DNA of 58,668 nt from CALLVF01 sp964632205 (GCA_964632205.1 CAZWBE010000005.1:1-58668), one strand, 5' to 3'; shown: positions 41,307 to 49,392, counted from the first letter of the stretch. Notes: generated from the letters alone by a model not told the origin. Program-made: numbers and translations.

Positions 41307-41843
41307 TTAAAGATTGATATTTTTAAATAAAATATTTGAGGGGACCTCGAAAACTCTTTCTTCTTTAATTTCTTCTTTTTTACAATTATTAATCAATGGA
41401 GCAAGATTTAAATTGCTCCTTCCTAATAAACCAAGATGGAAAAATTTCTCAAAGTAAGACAAATAATATCCCACGCCACACATTTTCTGTCCGGAATACT
41501 TTCTTCCCTCCCACCAATATAAACAATCATCTTTAATTAAAAAGTAATCAATTTTATTCTCCTCATTTTTTGTAAGAAAAACTTTTCTGTCTTTAATATA
41601 AGCGCTAATAGAGGCTTTATTTTCTTTTATCTGACAAATTAAAGGGCCAACAAGATTAAATTGAGCAGCGGTGGTGGCGGTTGGTATGGTGGTAATTGTT
41701 GATATTGATTTGTTTGTTGGCGGAAGAGTAAATTTTTGAGAATATTGCCTATTCTGATTAAACTTAATAATCAAAGCAATAAGGATAATGATAATAGGAA
41801 GAATAATAACTACCTTAGAAGCAAAATAAAAAAATTTATCCAT
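41307..41843 (-). CDS. Membrane-anchored protein, unknown
   Basis: The 178-residue product has an N-terminal signal anchor (FASKVVIILPIIIILIALIIKF). A Ser/Thr-rich spacer and a small outer domain follow, with FNLVGPLICQIKENKASISAYIKDRKVFLT and several cysteines (LICQI, DDCLYWW, QKMCGVG, NNCKKE). The even number of Cys suggests disulfides outside the membrane. I do not recognise the family. It is 23 bases downstream of the DUF2130 gene on the same strand. Confidence 0.6.
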   Translation of the reverse strand: MDKFFYFASKVVIILPIIIILIALIIKFNQNRQYSQKFTLPPTNKSISTITTIPTATTAAQFNLVGPLICQIKENKASISAYIKDRKVFLTKNEENKIDYFLIKDDCLYWWEGRKYSGQKMCGVGYYLSYFEKFFHLGLLGRSNLNLAPLINNCKKEEIKEERVFEVPSNILFKNINL

Positions 41844-41866
41844 AAATTATTAAAACTCTAAAAATA

Positions 41867-43021
41867 TTAAAATAATTTATCCTCCTTGTCTCCCGAAGAT
41901 AAAACCGCCAACCCTTTAATATCTGGCAAGCTCTTACCGATGATGCCCTGAAGATCGCCATGAAAACCTAAAATACTGTCAACTAATTGGGTGATATTTT
42001 TTTCTTCTTTTGCCCATTTGCGTCGAAACCATTCTTGTTCTTTTTTTAAATCGTCTCTTATTTGAGTATAAGCATCATAAAAAGCATCAATTCGCTGTTT
42101 AAACTCAATGCTGGTTAAATAATTCCACAAAATCTCCTTTTTATCTTGTCGGCCAACAATTGAGGATTTAACCGCCGCCAACTCAAGTAAAATTTTTCTT
42201 AGAGCTAAAGCTAAACTGTAAATTGAGTCATAATTACCAATCCAGACGCCATTTCTTTCAGCAAAATTTTTTACCCCTGGAGGAAGAACCTGAGAAATGA
42301 GAACAGCAATATCAGCCTTGACTTGCCGCTGATCGCTTTTTAATTTCATAATCCATGATTCACTCCACGCTTTGGTTCTTTTTGACTCCCAAATAATTGT
42401 CCCGCATGGTCGACCATAATCATTTTTAACAATTTGCAAAACATCAGCGCCGACGACTCCTTTTGGCACTTCTCTTATCTCATCATAAGGAAATTCTTTT
42501 TTTAAAATGTTTTCTAATTCTAACTCCAATACCTCTCCCTGCAGTTGTTGTGATCCTTGTTCTAATTTTCTCTTATATTCCTCAACTAACTTTAACGCGT
42601 CCTCAAGTTTTTTATCTTTCTCTAAAATCTTGAGGCGATATTCCTCACTTAATCGTTGCTGTTCTTCTTGACGAATTTTCTCTTGTTCTTGGGCTAATTT
42701 TTTTTCCAGTTCTAAACGGGCTTGCTCATTTTCCCTTTTCAGTTGGCGAAGAAGGCGATTTAACTCTAATAATTGTTCTTGAAGATTTTTATTTTGTTTT
42801 CTCAATTCTTCCACTTCATTCACTTTATCTCTCAGTTGCAACTCCATCTCATCTTTAACTTTTTTGGCTAGCTGCTCTTTTAAAGTTTCCTCGATTTTCC
42901 GTTTCTCTTCTTCCAATCGTATTTTATAAAATTTTTGGTATTTCTCTTGAATTTGAGCCGAAAGCGCCTGGGTGAGAGGAATAGATTTTTTACAGTGTGG
43001 ACAGACAATTTCGTCGTTCAT
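41867..43021 (-). CDS. DUF2130 protein (zinc finger, coiled coil, nuclease-like domain)
   Basis: The 384-residue protein starts with a CPHCKKSIPLTQAL finger. A long coiled coil follows (about 30-180, Glu/Lys/Gln-rich). The DUF2130 core is FPYDEIREVPKGVVGADVLQIV and IIWESKRTKAWSESWIMKLKSDQRQVKADIAVLIS. The E-x-K and following pattern is like a PD-(D/E)xK nuclease fold, which has been proposed for this family, but activity is not proven. No methyltransferase or other restriction partner is adjacent, so a defence role is not supported here. Confidence 0.8.
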   Translation of the reverse strand: MNDEIVCPHCKKSIPLTQALSAQIQEKYQKFYKIRLEEEKRKIEETLKEQLAKKVKDEMELQLRDKVNEVEELRKQNKNLQEQLLELNRLLRQLKRENEQARLELEKKLAQEQEKIRQEEQQRLSEEYRLKILEKDKKLEDALKLVEEYKRKLEQGSQQLQGEVLELELENILKKEFPYDEIREVPKGVVGADVLQIVKNDYGRPCGTIIWESKRTKAWSESWIMKLKSDQRQVKADIAVLISQVLPPGVKNFAERNGVWIGNYDSIYSLALALRKILLELAAVKSSIVGRQDKKEILWNYLTSIEFKQRIDAFYDAYTQIRDDLKKEQEWFRRKWAKEEKNITQLVDSILGFHGDLQGIIGKSLPDIKGLAVLSSGDKEDKLF

Positions 43022-43069
43022 ATAAACAATTCTATCAAAATTCCCCCAATTTTCATGGAAGAAAAATCT

Positions 43070-43408
43070 CTATCTTTTAAGGAGATGAAAAAACCAGTTA
43101 ATCAAGGAAAGCGTTAAACCAAATAAGATTGCCCACCAGATATTAGCCACAAAAAAACCGACAATAAATTTGCTTGCTAAAAGAATTAACACACCGTTAA
43201 GAAAAAAGCTAAAAAGACCAAGGGTAATGATGTTTAATGGTAAAAAAAGAAGGTTTAAAACAGGTTTTATCAAGGTATTGACTATCCCTAAAATTACAGC
43301 CACCACTATAGCGGTAAAAAAATTATCGATCTTTACTCCTGAGGATAAAAGATAAGCGGTGATAAAAACAGCAAAACCATTAACTAAAAGATTAATTAAA
43401 AAGTTCAT
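43070..43408 (-). CDS. Phage-holin-family-4-like (DUF360) membrane protein
   Basis: The 112-residue protein has four membrane helices: FLINLLVNGFAVFITAYLL, FFTAIVVAVILGIVNTLIKP, IITLGLFSFFLNGVLILLAS and a last near 90-110. The NTLIKPVLNLLFLPLNIITLGLF core is typical of this small family. It is usually a housekeeping membrane protein of bacteria and rarely a true phage holin; nothing phage-like is nearby. The stop lies 48 bases upstream of the DUF2130 start. Confidence 0.8.
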   Translation of the reverse strand: MNFLINLLVNGFAVFITAYLLSSGVKIDNFFTAIVVAVILGIVNTLIKPVLNLLFLPLNIITLGLFSFFLNGVLILLASKFIVGFFVANIWWAILFGLTLSLINWFFHLLKR

Positions 43409-43417
43409 ATTAAAATT

Positions 43418-43981
43418 TTATTCCCGGCAACAATCAACGGCTTTTTTAATAATCTCACCTAACTTGGCTAACAAACCAACCGTCCCTTTTTTGGCTGGTT
43501 TTTCCTCGTCATTAATAAAAACTATCTCTTTGTCATTCTTCCCGGCAACGTCTTTAACGTCTTTAATATTAAGTAATCCTAGATTCATCCCCCAAAATAA
43601 ATTATAAAGTCGGTATGATTTTTCAAACATCTCCTCCGCTTCTTTGTCATCGCCTTTAGTTAGAGCCTTAGTGCCAACTTCCATAAATCTTATGGAGGCA
43701 GCCAGAAGGTGTTTGCTAATACACCAGATTTCTCCTTCGTAATCTTTGATTATCTTTTTTAAAGCCTCTTTTCTCATTTCCCTAACTTCTTGCAATAAAT
43801 TCAAATATTTTTTTTTGTTGGTTTTTTTAAAAGTAAAAAACAAGTGTTCTTCAATAGAGATTAAATTCATAATAGCAATTGACAAATCTTCCCCGGCTGA
43901 CAAGTCAACTTTTTCTCCTTTTTCTATCGCCTTTACTTTCTCTATAAATTTCTTAATGTCTTCATCGTTGCGTTTTTTCAT
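43418..43981 (-). CDS. Helical soluble protein, unknown
   Basis: The 187-residue protein appears all-helical and charged. Notable stretches are MNLISIEEHLFFTFKKTNKKKYLNLLQEVREMRKEAL, WCISKHLLAASIRFMEVGTKAL and EAEEMFEKSYRLYNLFWGMNLG. The second resembles helical bundle proteins that handle nucleotides or form small dimers, but no catalytic motif is clear. The C-terminus ends CCRE after a basic helix. It lies 9 bases upstream of the holin-4-like gene and 12 bases downstream of the CPVC membrane protein, so it is probably in the same transcript as both. Confidence 0.6.
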   Translation of the reverse strand: MKKRNDEDIKKFIEKVKAIEKGEKVDLSAGEDLSIAIMNLISIEEHLFFTFKKTNKKKYLNLLQEVREMRKEALKKIIKDYEGEIWCISKHLLAASIRFMEVGTKALTKGDDKEAEEMFEKSYRLYNLFWGMNLGLLNIKDVKDVAGKNDKEIVFINDEEKPAKKGTVGLLAKLGEIIKKAVDCCRE

Positions 43982-43993
43982 AAGTAGCCAAAT

Positions 43994-44464
43994 TTAACTG
44001 GTGATTAATAATAAAATTAAACTGGCAATAGATAATAACAATAAAGGAATAATCACTTTTTGATAATAAATAACTCCTTTATTATTGTTGCTCACTCTTA
44101 CTAGTTTATCAAGAACAACCGCTAAAAAAAAGACAAAGACTCCAATAATCATCCCGCCCGTCATTTTATCTAACCCTAAAAAAACCTGTTGATTAACTTT
44201 GATTATTTTTGGCCAGTAAAGGGGAAAAATAACAAAAAAAGCCATTAAAAATATAGAAAAAATTTCAGGAAAAGGGATTGGCCAATTTTTTTTCCTGATA
44301 AAATTAGCCAGCCATAATCCAGCCGAGATAATTAAACCCCCTATCCACACTCCAACAATTGTATCATCGATGCCAATCGTTCTGGCTATGCCTACCCCGA
44401 CGCCGGTGGCAATCGTGCAGACCGGACACATTGCCTCAACTGATTTGATAAAAAAGAGAGACAT
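43994..44464 (-). CDS. Five-helix membrane protein with CPVC motif
   Basis: The 156-residue protein has CPVCTIATGVGVGIAR near residue 13 and about five membrane helices. The CxxC pair near the membrane start, followed by a Gly-rich helix and an acidic IGIDDTIVGVWIG segment, recurs in small membrane proteins of archaea and Patescibacteria. Its function is not established; a redox or metal role is possible. It is the first gene of a minus-strand run leading to DUF2130. Confidence 0.6.
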   Translation of the reverse strand: MSLFFIKSVEAMCPVCTIATGVGVGIARTIGIDDTIVGVWIGGLIISAGLWLANFIRKKNWPIPFPEIFSIFLMAFFVIFPLYWPKIIKVNQQVFLGLDKMTGGMIIGVFVFFLAVVLDKLVRVSNNNKGVIYYQKVIIPLLLLSIASLILLLITS

Positions 44465-44847
44465 TTTTCTTTATTTATTGCTGTCTTTTAAACTGAAAAC
44501 TATTGATCTCCTCCCTATTAATTAGCTGTGCTCTTAACAGAAGAAACATAACTTTATTCCTTATAACTACCCATCACTTTATTTTACCTATTCTAACTTG
44601 ATTTGTAAATTAGTTGAAGATAGCTTAACCCAATTTAAAAGCGGCAATCTTAATGTTGAGCAAAAAAATAACAATGTGTTTAAATTTTTTTTATCCGATA
44701 AATAGAAAAATTTTAGATTGAAAATGGTTAACCGTCTTAAAAACTCTAGAGTTTCTTCTATGATTATTTAAACAACTAACAAATGTTTTTTAAAAACTCT
44801 TCCTAAGAATTCTAGCCAGTTCTTTTTGATATAATAAAGAGTAGACT
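44465..44847. other. AT-rich gap upstream of bpsA, with a 14-base palindrome
   Basis: No coding frame or RNA fold is visible in these 383 bases. A perfect palindrome AAACTCTAGAGTTT lies at 44741-44754, about 95 bases before bpsA, and could be an operator. A TATAAT-like hexamer lies about 12 bases before the bpsA ATG. Confidence 0.5.
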
Positions 44848-45828
44848 ATGAAGAAAATGTATTCAGATTTTTTGGAGGTTTCAAAGCAAACAGGAGTGCC
44901 CGTCAAAAAGGTGCTAGATGTGTTTTGGCATTTATCAAAAGGAAAGGCTATCGGAAACAATGAACTGGTTCGATTGGTGGGTGTGTCTAGAAACGCTCTC
45001 AATCAGGTAAAAAAAGCTCTATCCGCTTATTTGAATCCCACTCGAAATGATACATCCCTAAGAGAAGAAGTGTTGGGAAAAATGTGTGTGTTATATGATA
45101 ACAATTACCTAGTGGAAGAAAGATTGTTAGCCACATTAACTGAGGATGATATATACAAGTGGTCAGTTGAACTGCTATCCCATTATCGGGATAAAAGACC
45201 TGCGCCAAAGAGGAGTTACGACCAGTTTACCGCTACTGTTGAGACAACGGCAAAAAGAGTTGCTCTTCTTGCATTCTTGGGAGATGTAAAGGCTAAACGG
45301 ATATTGTTTTTGGGTGATGACGACTTTACTTCTGTGGTGGCCGCAAACATTAAATCTGCCCAAGACATAGCAGTAGTGGATATCGATGAGAGGATTTTGG
45401 ATAACATCGGAGTTATTTCAGATGAACTTAACCTGGGAATCAGAGGAATAAAACACGATTTGAGAAAACCAATCCCCGCTGAGTTGAGAGGTAAATTCGA
45501 TACGGTATTTACTGACCCACCTTATACTCCAGAAGGAATAAATCTATTTGTTTCAAGGGCAATAGAGGCACTTGATAGGAAAAATCAAACAGCCAGAGTT
45601 TATGTTTGTTATGGCAATAGCGATAGAGCCAAAGAGCGATTTCTACCCATTCAGGATGTCCTCACGGATTCGGGGTTAATGCTGAGATGGGTGTTTGATA
45701 GATTCAATAGATATGAAGGGGCTGAATCTGTGGGAAGCGCAAGTTCGCTATATATCGCTGAAATCACACCCAGGACGAAACCTTTAATACGAGGGAATTA
45801 TGACAAACCAATCTATACCATTAATTAA
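44848..45828 (+). CDS. bpsA: Branched-chain polyamine synthase (BpsA, DUF43)
   Basis: The 326-residue protein has an N-terminal winged-helix-like region (VLDVFWHLSKGKAIGNNELVRLVGVSRNALNQV). An aminopropyltransferase fold follows with the hallmark GDDDFTSV at residues 156-163, VVDIDERILDNIG for the decarboxylated-SAM site and TDPPYTPEG with D223-PPYT. In archaeal and thermophile BpsA these motifs add two aminopropyl groups to the same nitrogen of spermidine, giving N4-bis(aminopropyl)spermidine. It overlaps speD by 29 bases, so its aminopropyl donor is made from the same transcript. Sampled lines are about 38-45% GC, higher than neighbours, which suggests transfer. A spermidine source is not encoded here. 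Confidence 0.85.
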   Translation: MKKMYSDFLEVSKQTGVPVKKVLDVFWHLSKGKAIGNNELVRLVGVSRNALNQVKKALSAYLNPTRNDTSLREEVLGKMCVLYDNNYLVEERLLATLTEDDIYKWSVELLSHYRDKRPAPKRSYDQFTATVETTAKRVALLAFLGDVKAKRILFLGDDDFTSVVAANIKSAQDIAVVDIDERILDNIGVISDELNLGIRGIKHDLRKPIPAELRGKFDTVFTDPPYTPEGINLFVSRAIEALDRKNQTARVYVCYGNSDRAKERFLPIQDVLTDSGLMLRWVFDRFNRYEGAESVGSASSLYIAEITPRTKPLIRGNYDKPIYTIN

Positions 45829-46159
45829 ACAATTTGTTGCGCTTATAAAAATAAAGCCATTCGATAACTCCTTGGAGTTCGTTGAAGAGTTGGCAGACAA
45901 CATGATTTCTGATTTGGATTTAAAGGTGGTTAAAAAAATGTCCCACATTTTTAGTCCAGCAGGAATTACCCTTGCGTATATTCTTTCCCAATCACATCTT
46001 ATATTGCATACTTACCCAGAAAACAGTGTTATTCATGTCGATTTGGTAATGTGCGCTAAACGCAGCAAAAAGGAATTTGAAAAGTCATTAAGATATGCTC
46101 TTCATAACTACGAGGTTTATTCTATTAAAGTTAAAACCATCGATTTGCGATTTGGATAA
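45800..46159 (+). CDS. speD: S-adenosylmethionine decarboxylase-family proenzyme
   Basis: The 119-residue protein is of class 1b AdoMetDC length. It carries MSHIFSPAGITLAYILSQSHLILHTYPE, where S65 is the expected self-cleavage site that becomes the pyruvoyl group. H70 and C85 (LVMCAKRS) match the catalytic His and Cys positions. In typical SpeD the residue before that serine is Glu; here it is Gln64. Its product, decarboxylated SAM, would feed the overlapping bpsA. Some SpeD homologues have become ornithine or arginine decarboxylases, so the substrate needs testing, though the bpsA overlap favours SAM. Confidence 0.82.
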   Translation: MTNQSIPLIKQFVALIKIKPFDNSLEFVEELADNMISDLDLKVVKKMSHIFSPAGITLAYILSQSHLILHTYPENSVIHVDLVMCAKRSKKEFEKSLRYALHNYEVYSIKVKTIDLRFG

Positions 46160-46314
46160 GTTACGAAACATATGAGGGGAAACACATGAGGGTTTAAGGA
46201 TTTTATAAATTTAAGTCTTTCCCCAACTTAATGTCCCTGTTAATCGTTTGATGATATCATTTGAATTAAATTAGGCTGACCGTTTACAAAACATGTCGAA
46301 CTTTATTTGATTAA

Positions 46315-46410
46315 CTCGGCCTTCGGCCTCGCTATGCTCCGGCGCGGCACCTCTACCTGCCGTACCTCCGCTATTTTTTGCGCGTGCGATTTTACTCGGC
46401 TTCGCCAAGC
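46315..46410. repeat. GC-rich multi-hairpin block
   Basis: This stretch is about 60% GC inside DNA near 33%. It contains stacked short hairpins, GGCC-TTC-GGCC near 46318-46328, CGGCA...TGCCG near 46345-46362 and GGC-TTC-GCC near 46398-46406, plus CpG-rich segments. It looks like a mobile or dispersed palindromic repeat, but no second copy is visible in this window. Short open frames across it are not credible genes. Confidence 0.4.
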
Positions 46411-46451
46411 ATTTGATAAAAGTTTAAAATTTGATAAAATCAAAATAATGA

Positions 46452-47113
46452 AACAGCTATCAAGATTATACTGCGTCAGACCAATTTGAACAACTACCAC
46501 CAATAAATTTTGAAAAAGTAAATCCTGCATTATCAGAAAAGGAACAGAATTAAAAATCTGGGGTGAAGTTAGCGATCCAAAAAAAACATGGTCCCAAAAA
46601 TTTCCGTTATTTAGTTCATGCTTTCAATCCCCATGCAAGGTTTTCGCAAATCTTTGGCAATCTCCTCGAAATTATCTGGGCATATAAAGTTAACAAATCA
46701 GAAGGTGATCAATCCATAAATCTTTTTGATCAACCAGAAAGATTAGGCGAGCAGGTTTCTCTAAGCATGTCTCTTACAGATCAAGAACATACCAAAACTT
46801 GGGAACAAGGAGAAATTATCATTGAGGCTTCAGAAGAAAATATCGTTATCGCTTCCCTAACTAACACGGGGTCGCATAATTCAAGCAAAGATTTTTTGAG
46901 AAGACAGGCACAAAATCAATCACGGCTTTCTGGCGAGCAATTACTTCGATTAACTCCTCATGGATACTATAATGAGTTTGATGATAAATATAACACCTTT
47001 TTCCTTCTCCTGAGGAAATTGAAGATGTGATTGCACATTTTGTTCATCATTGTAATTTAAATCAGGCACAGGCTCAACAAATCAGGGAAAGATATAAAAT
47101 TGCCGACTCTTAA
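46452..47113 (+). pseudogene. Multiply frameshifted gene, unknown family
   Basis: Protein-like sequence runs through three reading frames. It reads SDQFEQLPPINFEKVNPALSE from 46452, shifts near 46553 to KIWGEVSDPKKTW, and shifts again near 46600 to NFRYLVHAFNPHARFSQIF. It continues open with EHTKTWEQGEIIIEASEENIV and SRLSGEQLLRLTPHGYYNEF to about 46999. A shift in a T-run at about 47003 then leads to PSPEEIEDVIAHFVHHCNLN and the end at 47113. Restoring three single bases would give about 220 residues. I do not recognise the family; an effector- or toxin-like enzyme is only a guess. It follows speD by about 290 bases. Confidence 0.5.
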
Positions 47114-47788
47114 AGAAAATCTCCAAAAGTTAAGTATAACCGGAAACAAATGCAATAAGCGGGGTAATTATCAAAGATGGTTATGGTAAAGATGAAATTG
47201 AATATTAGTTAAGACCGTCAGGATATTGTTTGAGAGTTAATATGGAGGAGCGCAAAAAGGCTTTCATAAAAATGTCGCTGAATCTAAACATAATAATTAC
47301 AGATCTATACTAATAATATTTGAGATATTAAACTCCAATTTCTGGATTACAAGTACTATCTATTTTAGAAAGCAGAAGAGAAACAATAGATCCAAAAGAA
47401 TATGAGATTCTTTTTTTCTTTTTTTAGCGGAGCTCGAGAGAAAATTGATCAAGTATACAGGCAGAAACAATCTTTCAGGCGAGGTGGCATATTGAGGTAG
47501 TAGATTTTAGTTCTTTGAAATTTTTGCGTTTTTCTCCATTCTTTTTCCGGCGGCTATCCATGAGTTTTAAAAAAGGCATATTTGATGCGCTTGCTGCAGA
47601 GGGAGGCGCGGTAAGCACTACCTGCCGACTCTTCTTACTGGCTGTGTCTCCTGAACAAAATCCGAACTTTTTTCCGAGAAAATCCTGACGCTGATTTCTA
47701 AAATTTCGCTCGGGCGGGCAAAAAAGAAGGGGGCTGAGAGGGTCTCCCGATAGACATTTTAATTTTGGAATAACGAGATGGTATTCCA
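47114..47788. other. Decayed region with no intact gene
   Basis: The first part (to about 47300) holds scraps of protein-like sequence broken by stops, for example IIKDGYGKDEIEY near 47175. From about 47480 to 47760 the composition shifts to higher GC with CpG-rich words. The reverse strand is open there for 104 codons, but the product has no recognisable domain or normal codon pattern. I see no tRNA, terminator or insertion-sequence end. Confidence 0.5.
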
Positions 47789-48028
47789 CTACAAAATCTG
47801 TCCATTGGCGTAAACTGTCAGACGGATAATAGGATACAAATAAGGTCTACCACTTAAACCTTCAGGCAACTCGTAGTCTTTATCTTCCCACATCCAAGTA
47901 TGCGACTCTTTTTGTGAATAAGAGTGAACAAACTGGTCTTTCAACTCCTCAAAGTTTGGCAAGGCTTGCTTGAGATAATCAAAAGCGATACTTTCAGCTT
48001 TTTCTTTGGTTAGGTTGGTGCATTTTAT
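47789..48028 (-). pseudogene. Gene fragment, PepSY-like, lacking a start
   Basis: The reverse strand is open from a stop at 48031 to TAG at 47789, with no ATG, GTG or TTG near the beginning. It reads LTKEKAESIAFDYLKQALP, then FVHSYSQKESHTWMWEDKDY, then YPIIRLTVYANGQIL. The alternation of helix and paired strands ending in TVYANGQI is like a PepSY-type domain, though that is a loose resemblance. The missing N-terminus would need a signal peptide, so this is probably a remnant. Confidence 0.4.
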
Positions 48029-48037
48029 TTAGGAGCG

Positions 48038-48260
48038 ATGAAAACTTATCAGCTTGGTTTTTACCAACATGACACTTGATAAAGGAATGCTGGCTTACGA
48101 GTATACAACTGCCTTCAAACTGATCTACAATGCGGTGGTTAAGACTAACGGTTTGAAAGTGGCTAATTTGGCAAAAAATGGAGCGAAGATTTTCGAACCT
48201 ACAAAATTGCCCGATAATTCAACCCAAAAAGGGTCTTTGCGACCCTCTCGTCATACTTAG
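48038..48260 (+). pseudogene. Small broken reading frame before tRNA-Gln
   Basis: An AGGAG at 48031-48035 precedes ATG 48038, which reads MKTYQLGFYQHDT and stops. One base out of frame, from ATG 48069, the strand is open as MTLDKGMLAYEYTTAFKLIY to a TAG at 48258-48260. Joining them needs one base. The product is not recognised. It begins head-to-head with the fragment to its left and ends 1 base before the tRNA-Gln gene. Confidence 0.3.
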
Positions 48261-48261
48261 C

Positions 48262-48332
48262 TGCGGGGCTAGGGCTCGAACCTAGACTACCCTGCTCCAA
48301 AGGCAGGTGTGTTACCAATTACACCACCCCGC
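48262..48332 (-). tRNA. tRNA-Gln (anticodon TTG)
   Basis: The reverse strand folds with acceptor GCGGGGT/GCCCCGC (last pair T-G), discriminator A at 48262, anticodon stem CCTGC/GCAGG with loop CTTTGGA, and T-arm CTAGG-TTCGAGC-CCTAG. The loop puts UUG at the anticodon, so glutamine. Position 37 is G, where many tRNA-Gln have A. No CCA is encoded. It borders the decayed island at 44.8-48.3 kb, and tRNA genes are frequent integration sites. Confidence 0.92.
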
Positions 48333-48400
48333 AAATACCCATATTTTATCAAATTTCCTCAATGATTTTTTTAAGAAGATGGTACTAATCACTACTAATT

Positions 48401-48430
48401 AAAAAGAGGGTGGGAAAAAACCCTTTTTTT
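48401..48430 (-). terminator. Likely terminator of the ECF/DUF5666-like gene run
   Basis: On the reverse strand an A-tract and AGGGT pair with ACCCT and a T-rich tail TCTTTTT across a short loop. It lies 27 bases after the stop of the gene at 48457. The stem also carries T-tracts on the plus strand, so it could work both ways. Confidence 0.5.
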
Positions 48431-48456
48431 CGATAAGCAATGATTTTATTCAGCCA

Positions 48457-49293
48457 TCATCGAGTAACGGTCGGATTAGTTTTTTTTGTTGGTAAAGGCG
48501 GTAAAGAAAAATCTTTAATCTCCTCCACCTCAATTATTTTTGATAAATTTTTATCCCAAACTCCTTTTACCCGTACTCGGTGACCTTCTTGAATGGCATT
48601 AAAGTTAATCGTCTCTCCTCTTCTGTTAATTAGCTTCGCCTTTCCCACATAAACAGTTTGTTTGCCGCGATTAACCGTTTCCATCACAAAACTATCACTG
48701 CCTTTAGCAACAATCTGACCGAAAAACACTCCCCACCTTTTCTCAATTGAAAGATTGCGAATTAAAACTGCCTCGATAGTGGTTTTCTCCTCATTAGTAT
48801 ATCGACCAATCACATTCACCTCATCGCCAACAGAAAATTCCTCTAACTCAGCTTTTCCCCAAAATCTTCGTCTTAATTGAGTCTTGTCATTAATATTAAC
48901 CTGATAAATTTTCTCATCATTTGCCCTTACTTTCATAAAATTGTCTCCTTGTTCCATTATTTTTCCCGAGACTTTGGCTGAGAAACGAAGATTTTGTAAT
49001 CTTTCTTTGACTTGATTTTTTATTTGGTCCAACAAGCCTTGATTTTGCTCTTTGATTTCATTTCTTATTTCCTTTCTTTGGGCCGGTGTTGTCGCTTGAT
49101 TTAACCTTTCTCTTATCTCGTTTCTTCTTTCTTCTCTCAACTTGATTATTGTTGGTTTAATTTCTTCCTTTATTGCCTTTCCTGTTGGCTTGATTTCATT
49201 TTGAATAACATCTCTTATAGGTCTTGCCTGCACCTTTTGGGTAAAAGCTAAAATTAAAAAAAGAAGTATTAAAAGAAAGATTTTTTGTTTCAT
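48457..49293 (-). CDS. Exported DUF5666-like protein
   Basis: The 278-residue protein has a signal peptide (FLLILLFLILAFTQKVQA). A charged helical region follows (about 35-100, EIKPTGKAIKEEIKPT and RREEIRNEI-like repeats), and then two beta-barrel repeats with SGKIMEQGDNFMKVRANDEKIYQVNI and FGQIVAKGSDSFVMETVNRGKQTVYV. The GxIxxxxxxxFxVxxxxGxxxxVxV pattern is that of DUF5666-type OB-like domains. The role is unknown; it is probably a secreted or surface protein. It ends the minus-strand run headed by the second ECF sigma factor. Confidence 0.65.
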   Translation of the reverse strand: MKQKIFLLILLFLILAFTQKVQARPIRDVIQNEIKPTGKAIKEEIKPTIIKLREERRNEIRERLNQATTPAQRKEIRNEIKEQNQGLLDQIKNQVKERLQNLRFSAKVSGKIMEQGDNFMKVRANDEKIYQVNINDKTQLRRRFWGKAELEEFSVGDEVNVIGRYTNEEKTTIEAVLIRNLSIEKRWGVFFGQIVAKGSDSFVMETVNRGKQTVYVGKAKLINRRGETINFNAIQEGHRVRVKGVWDKNLSKIIEVEEIKDFSLPPLPTKKTNPTVTR

Positions 49294-49392
49294 ATTTTTT
49301 TAATTAAAAATTTTTAACTTGCTTTTGTTTCAATAACAACTTTTATCTATTAATAATATATGCGCCGATTTTAAAAAAGTTGCCTTAATTTC

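Noticed and set aside
41867..43021. DUF2130 as part of a restriction system
   Set aside because: No methyltransferase, helicase or other defence gene is adjacent.
43070..43408. Holin-like protein as sign of a prophage
   Set aside because: The family is a common bacterial membrane protein, and no phage genes are near.
44790..45407. Several minus-strand frames under bpsA
   Set aside because: They are shadows of the bpsA reading frame, some with TTG starts, and show no domain.
46303..46530. Frames of 60-75 codons on both strands across the GC-rich block
   Set aside because: They arise from GC-rich palindromic sequence lacking stops; peptides are low in normal codon character.
47475..47789. 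104-codon minus-strand frame in the decayed island
   Set aside because: No domain, odd composition, and it begins inside the stop of a gene fragment; judged chance in higher-GC DNA.
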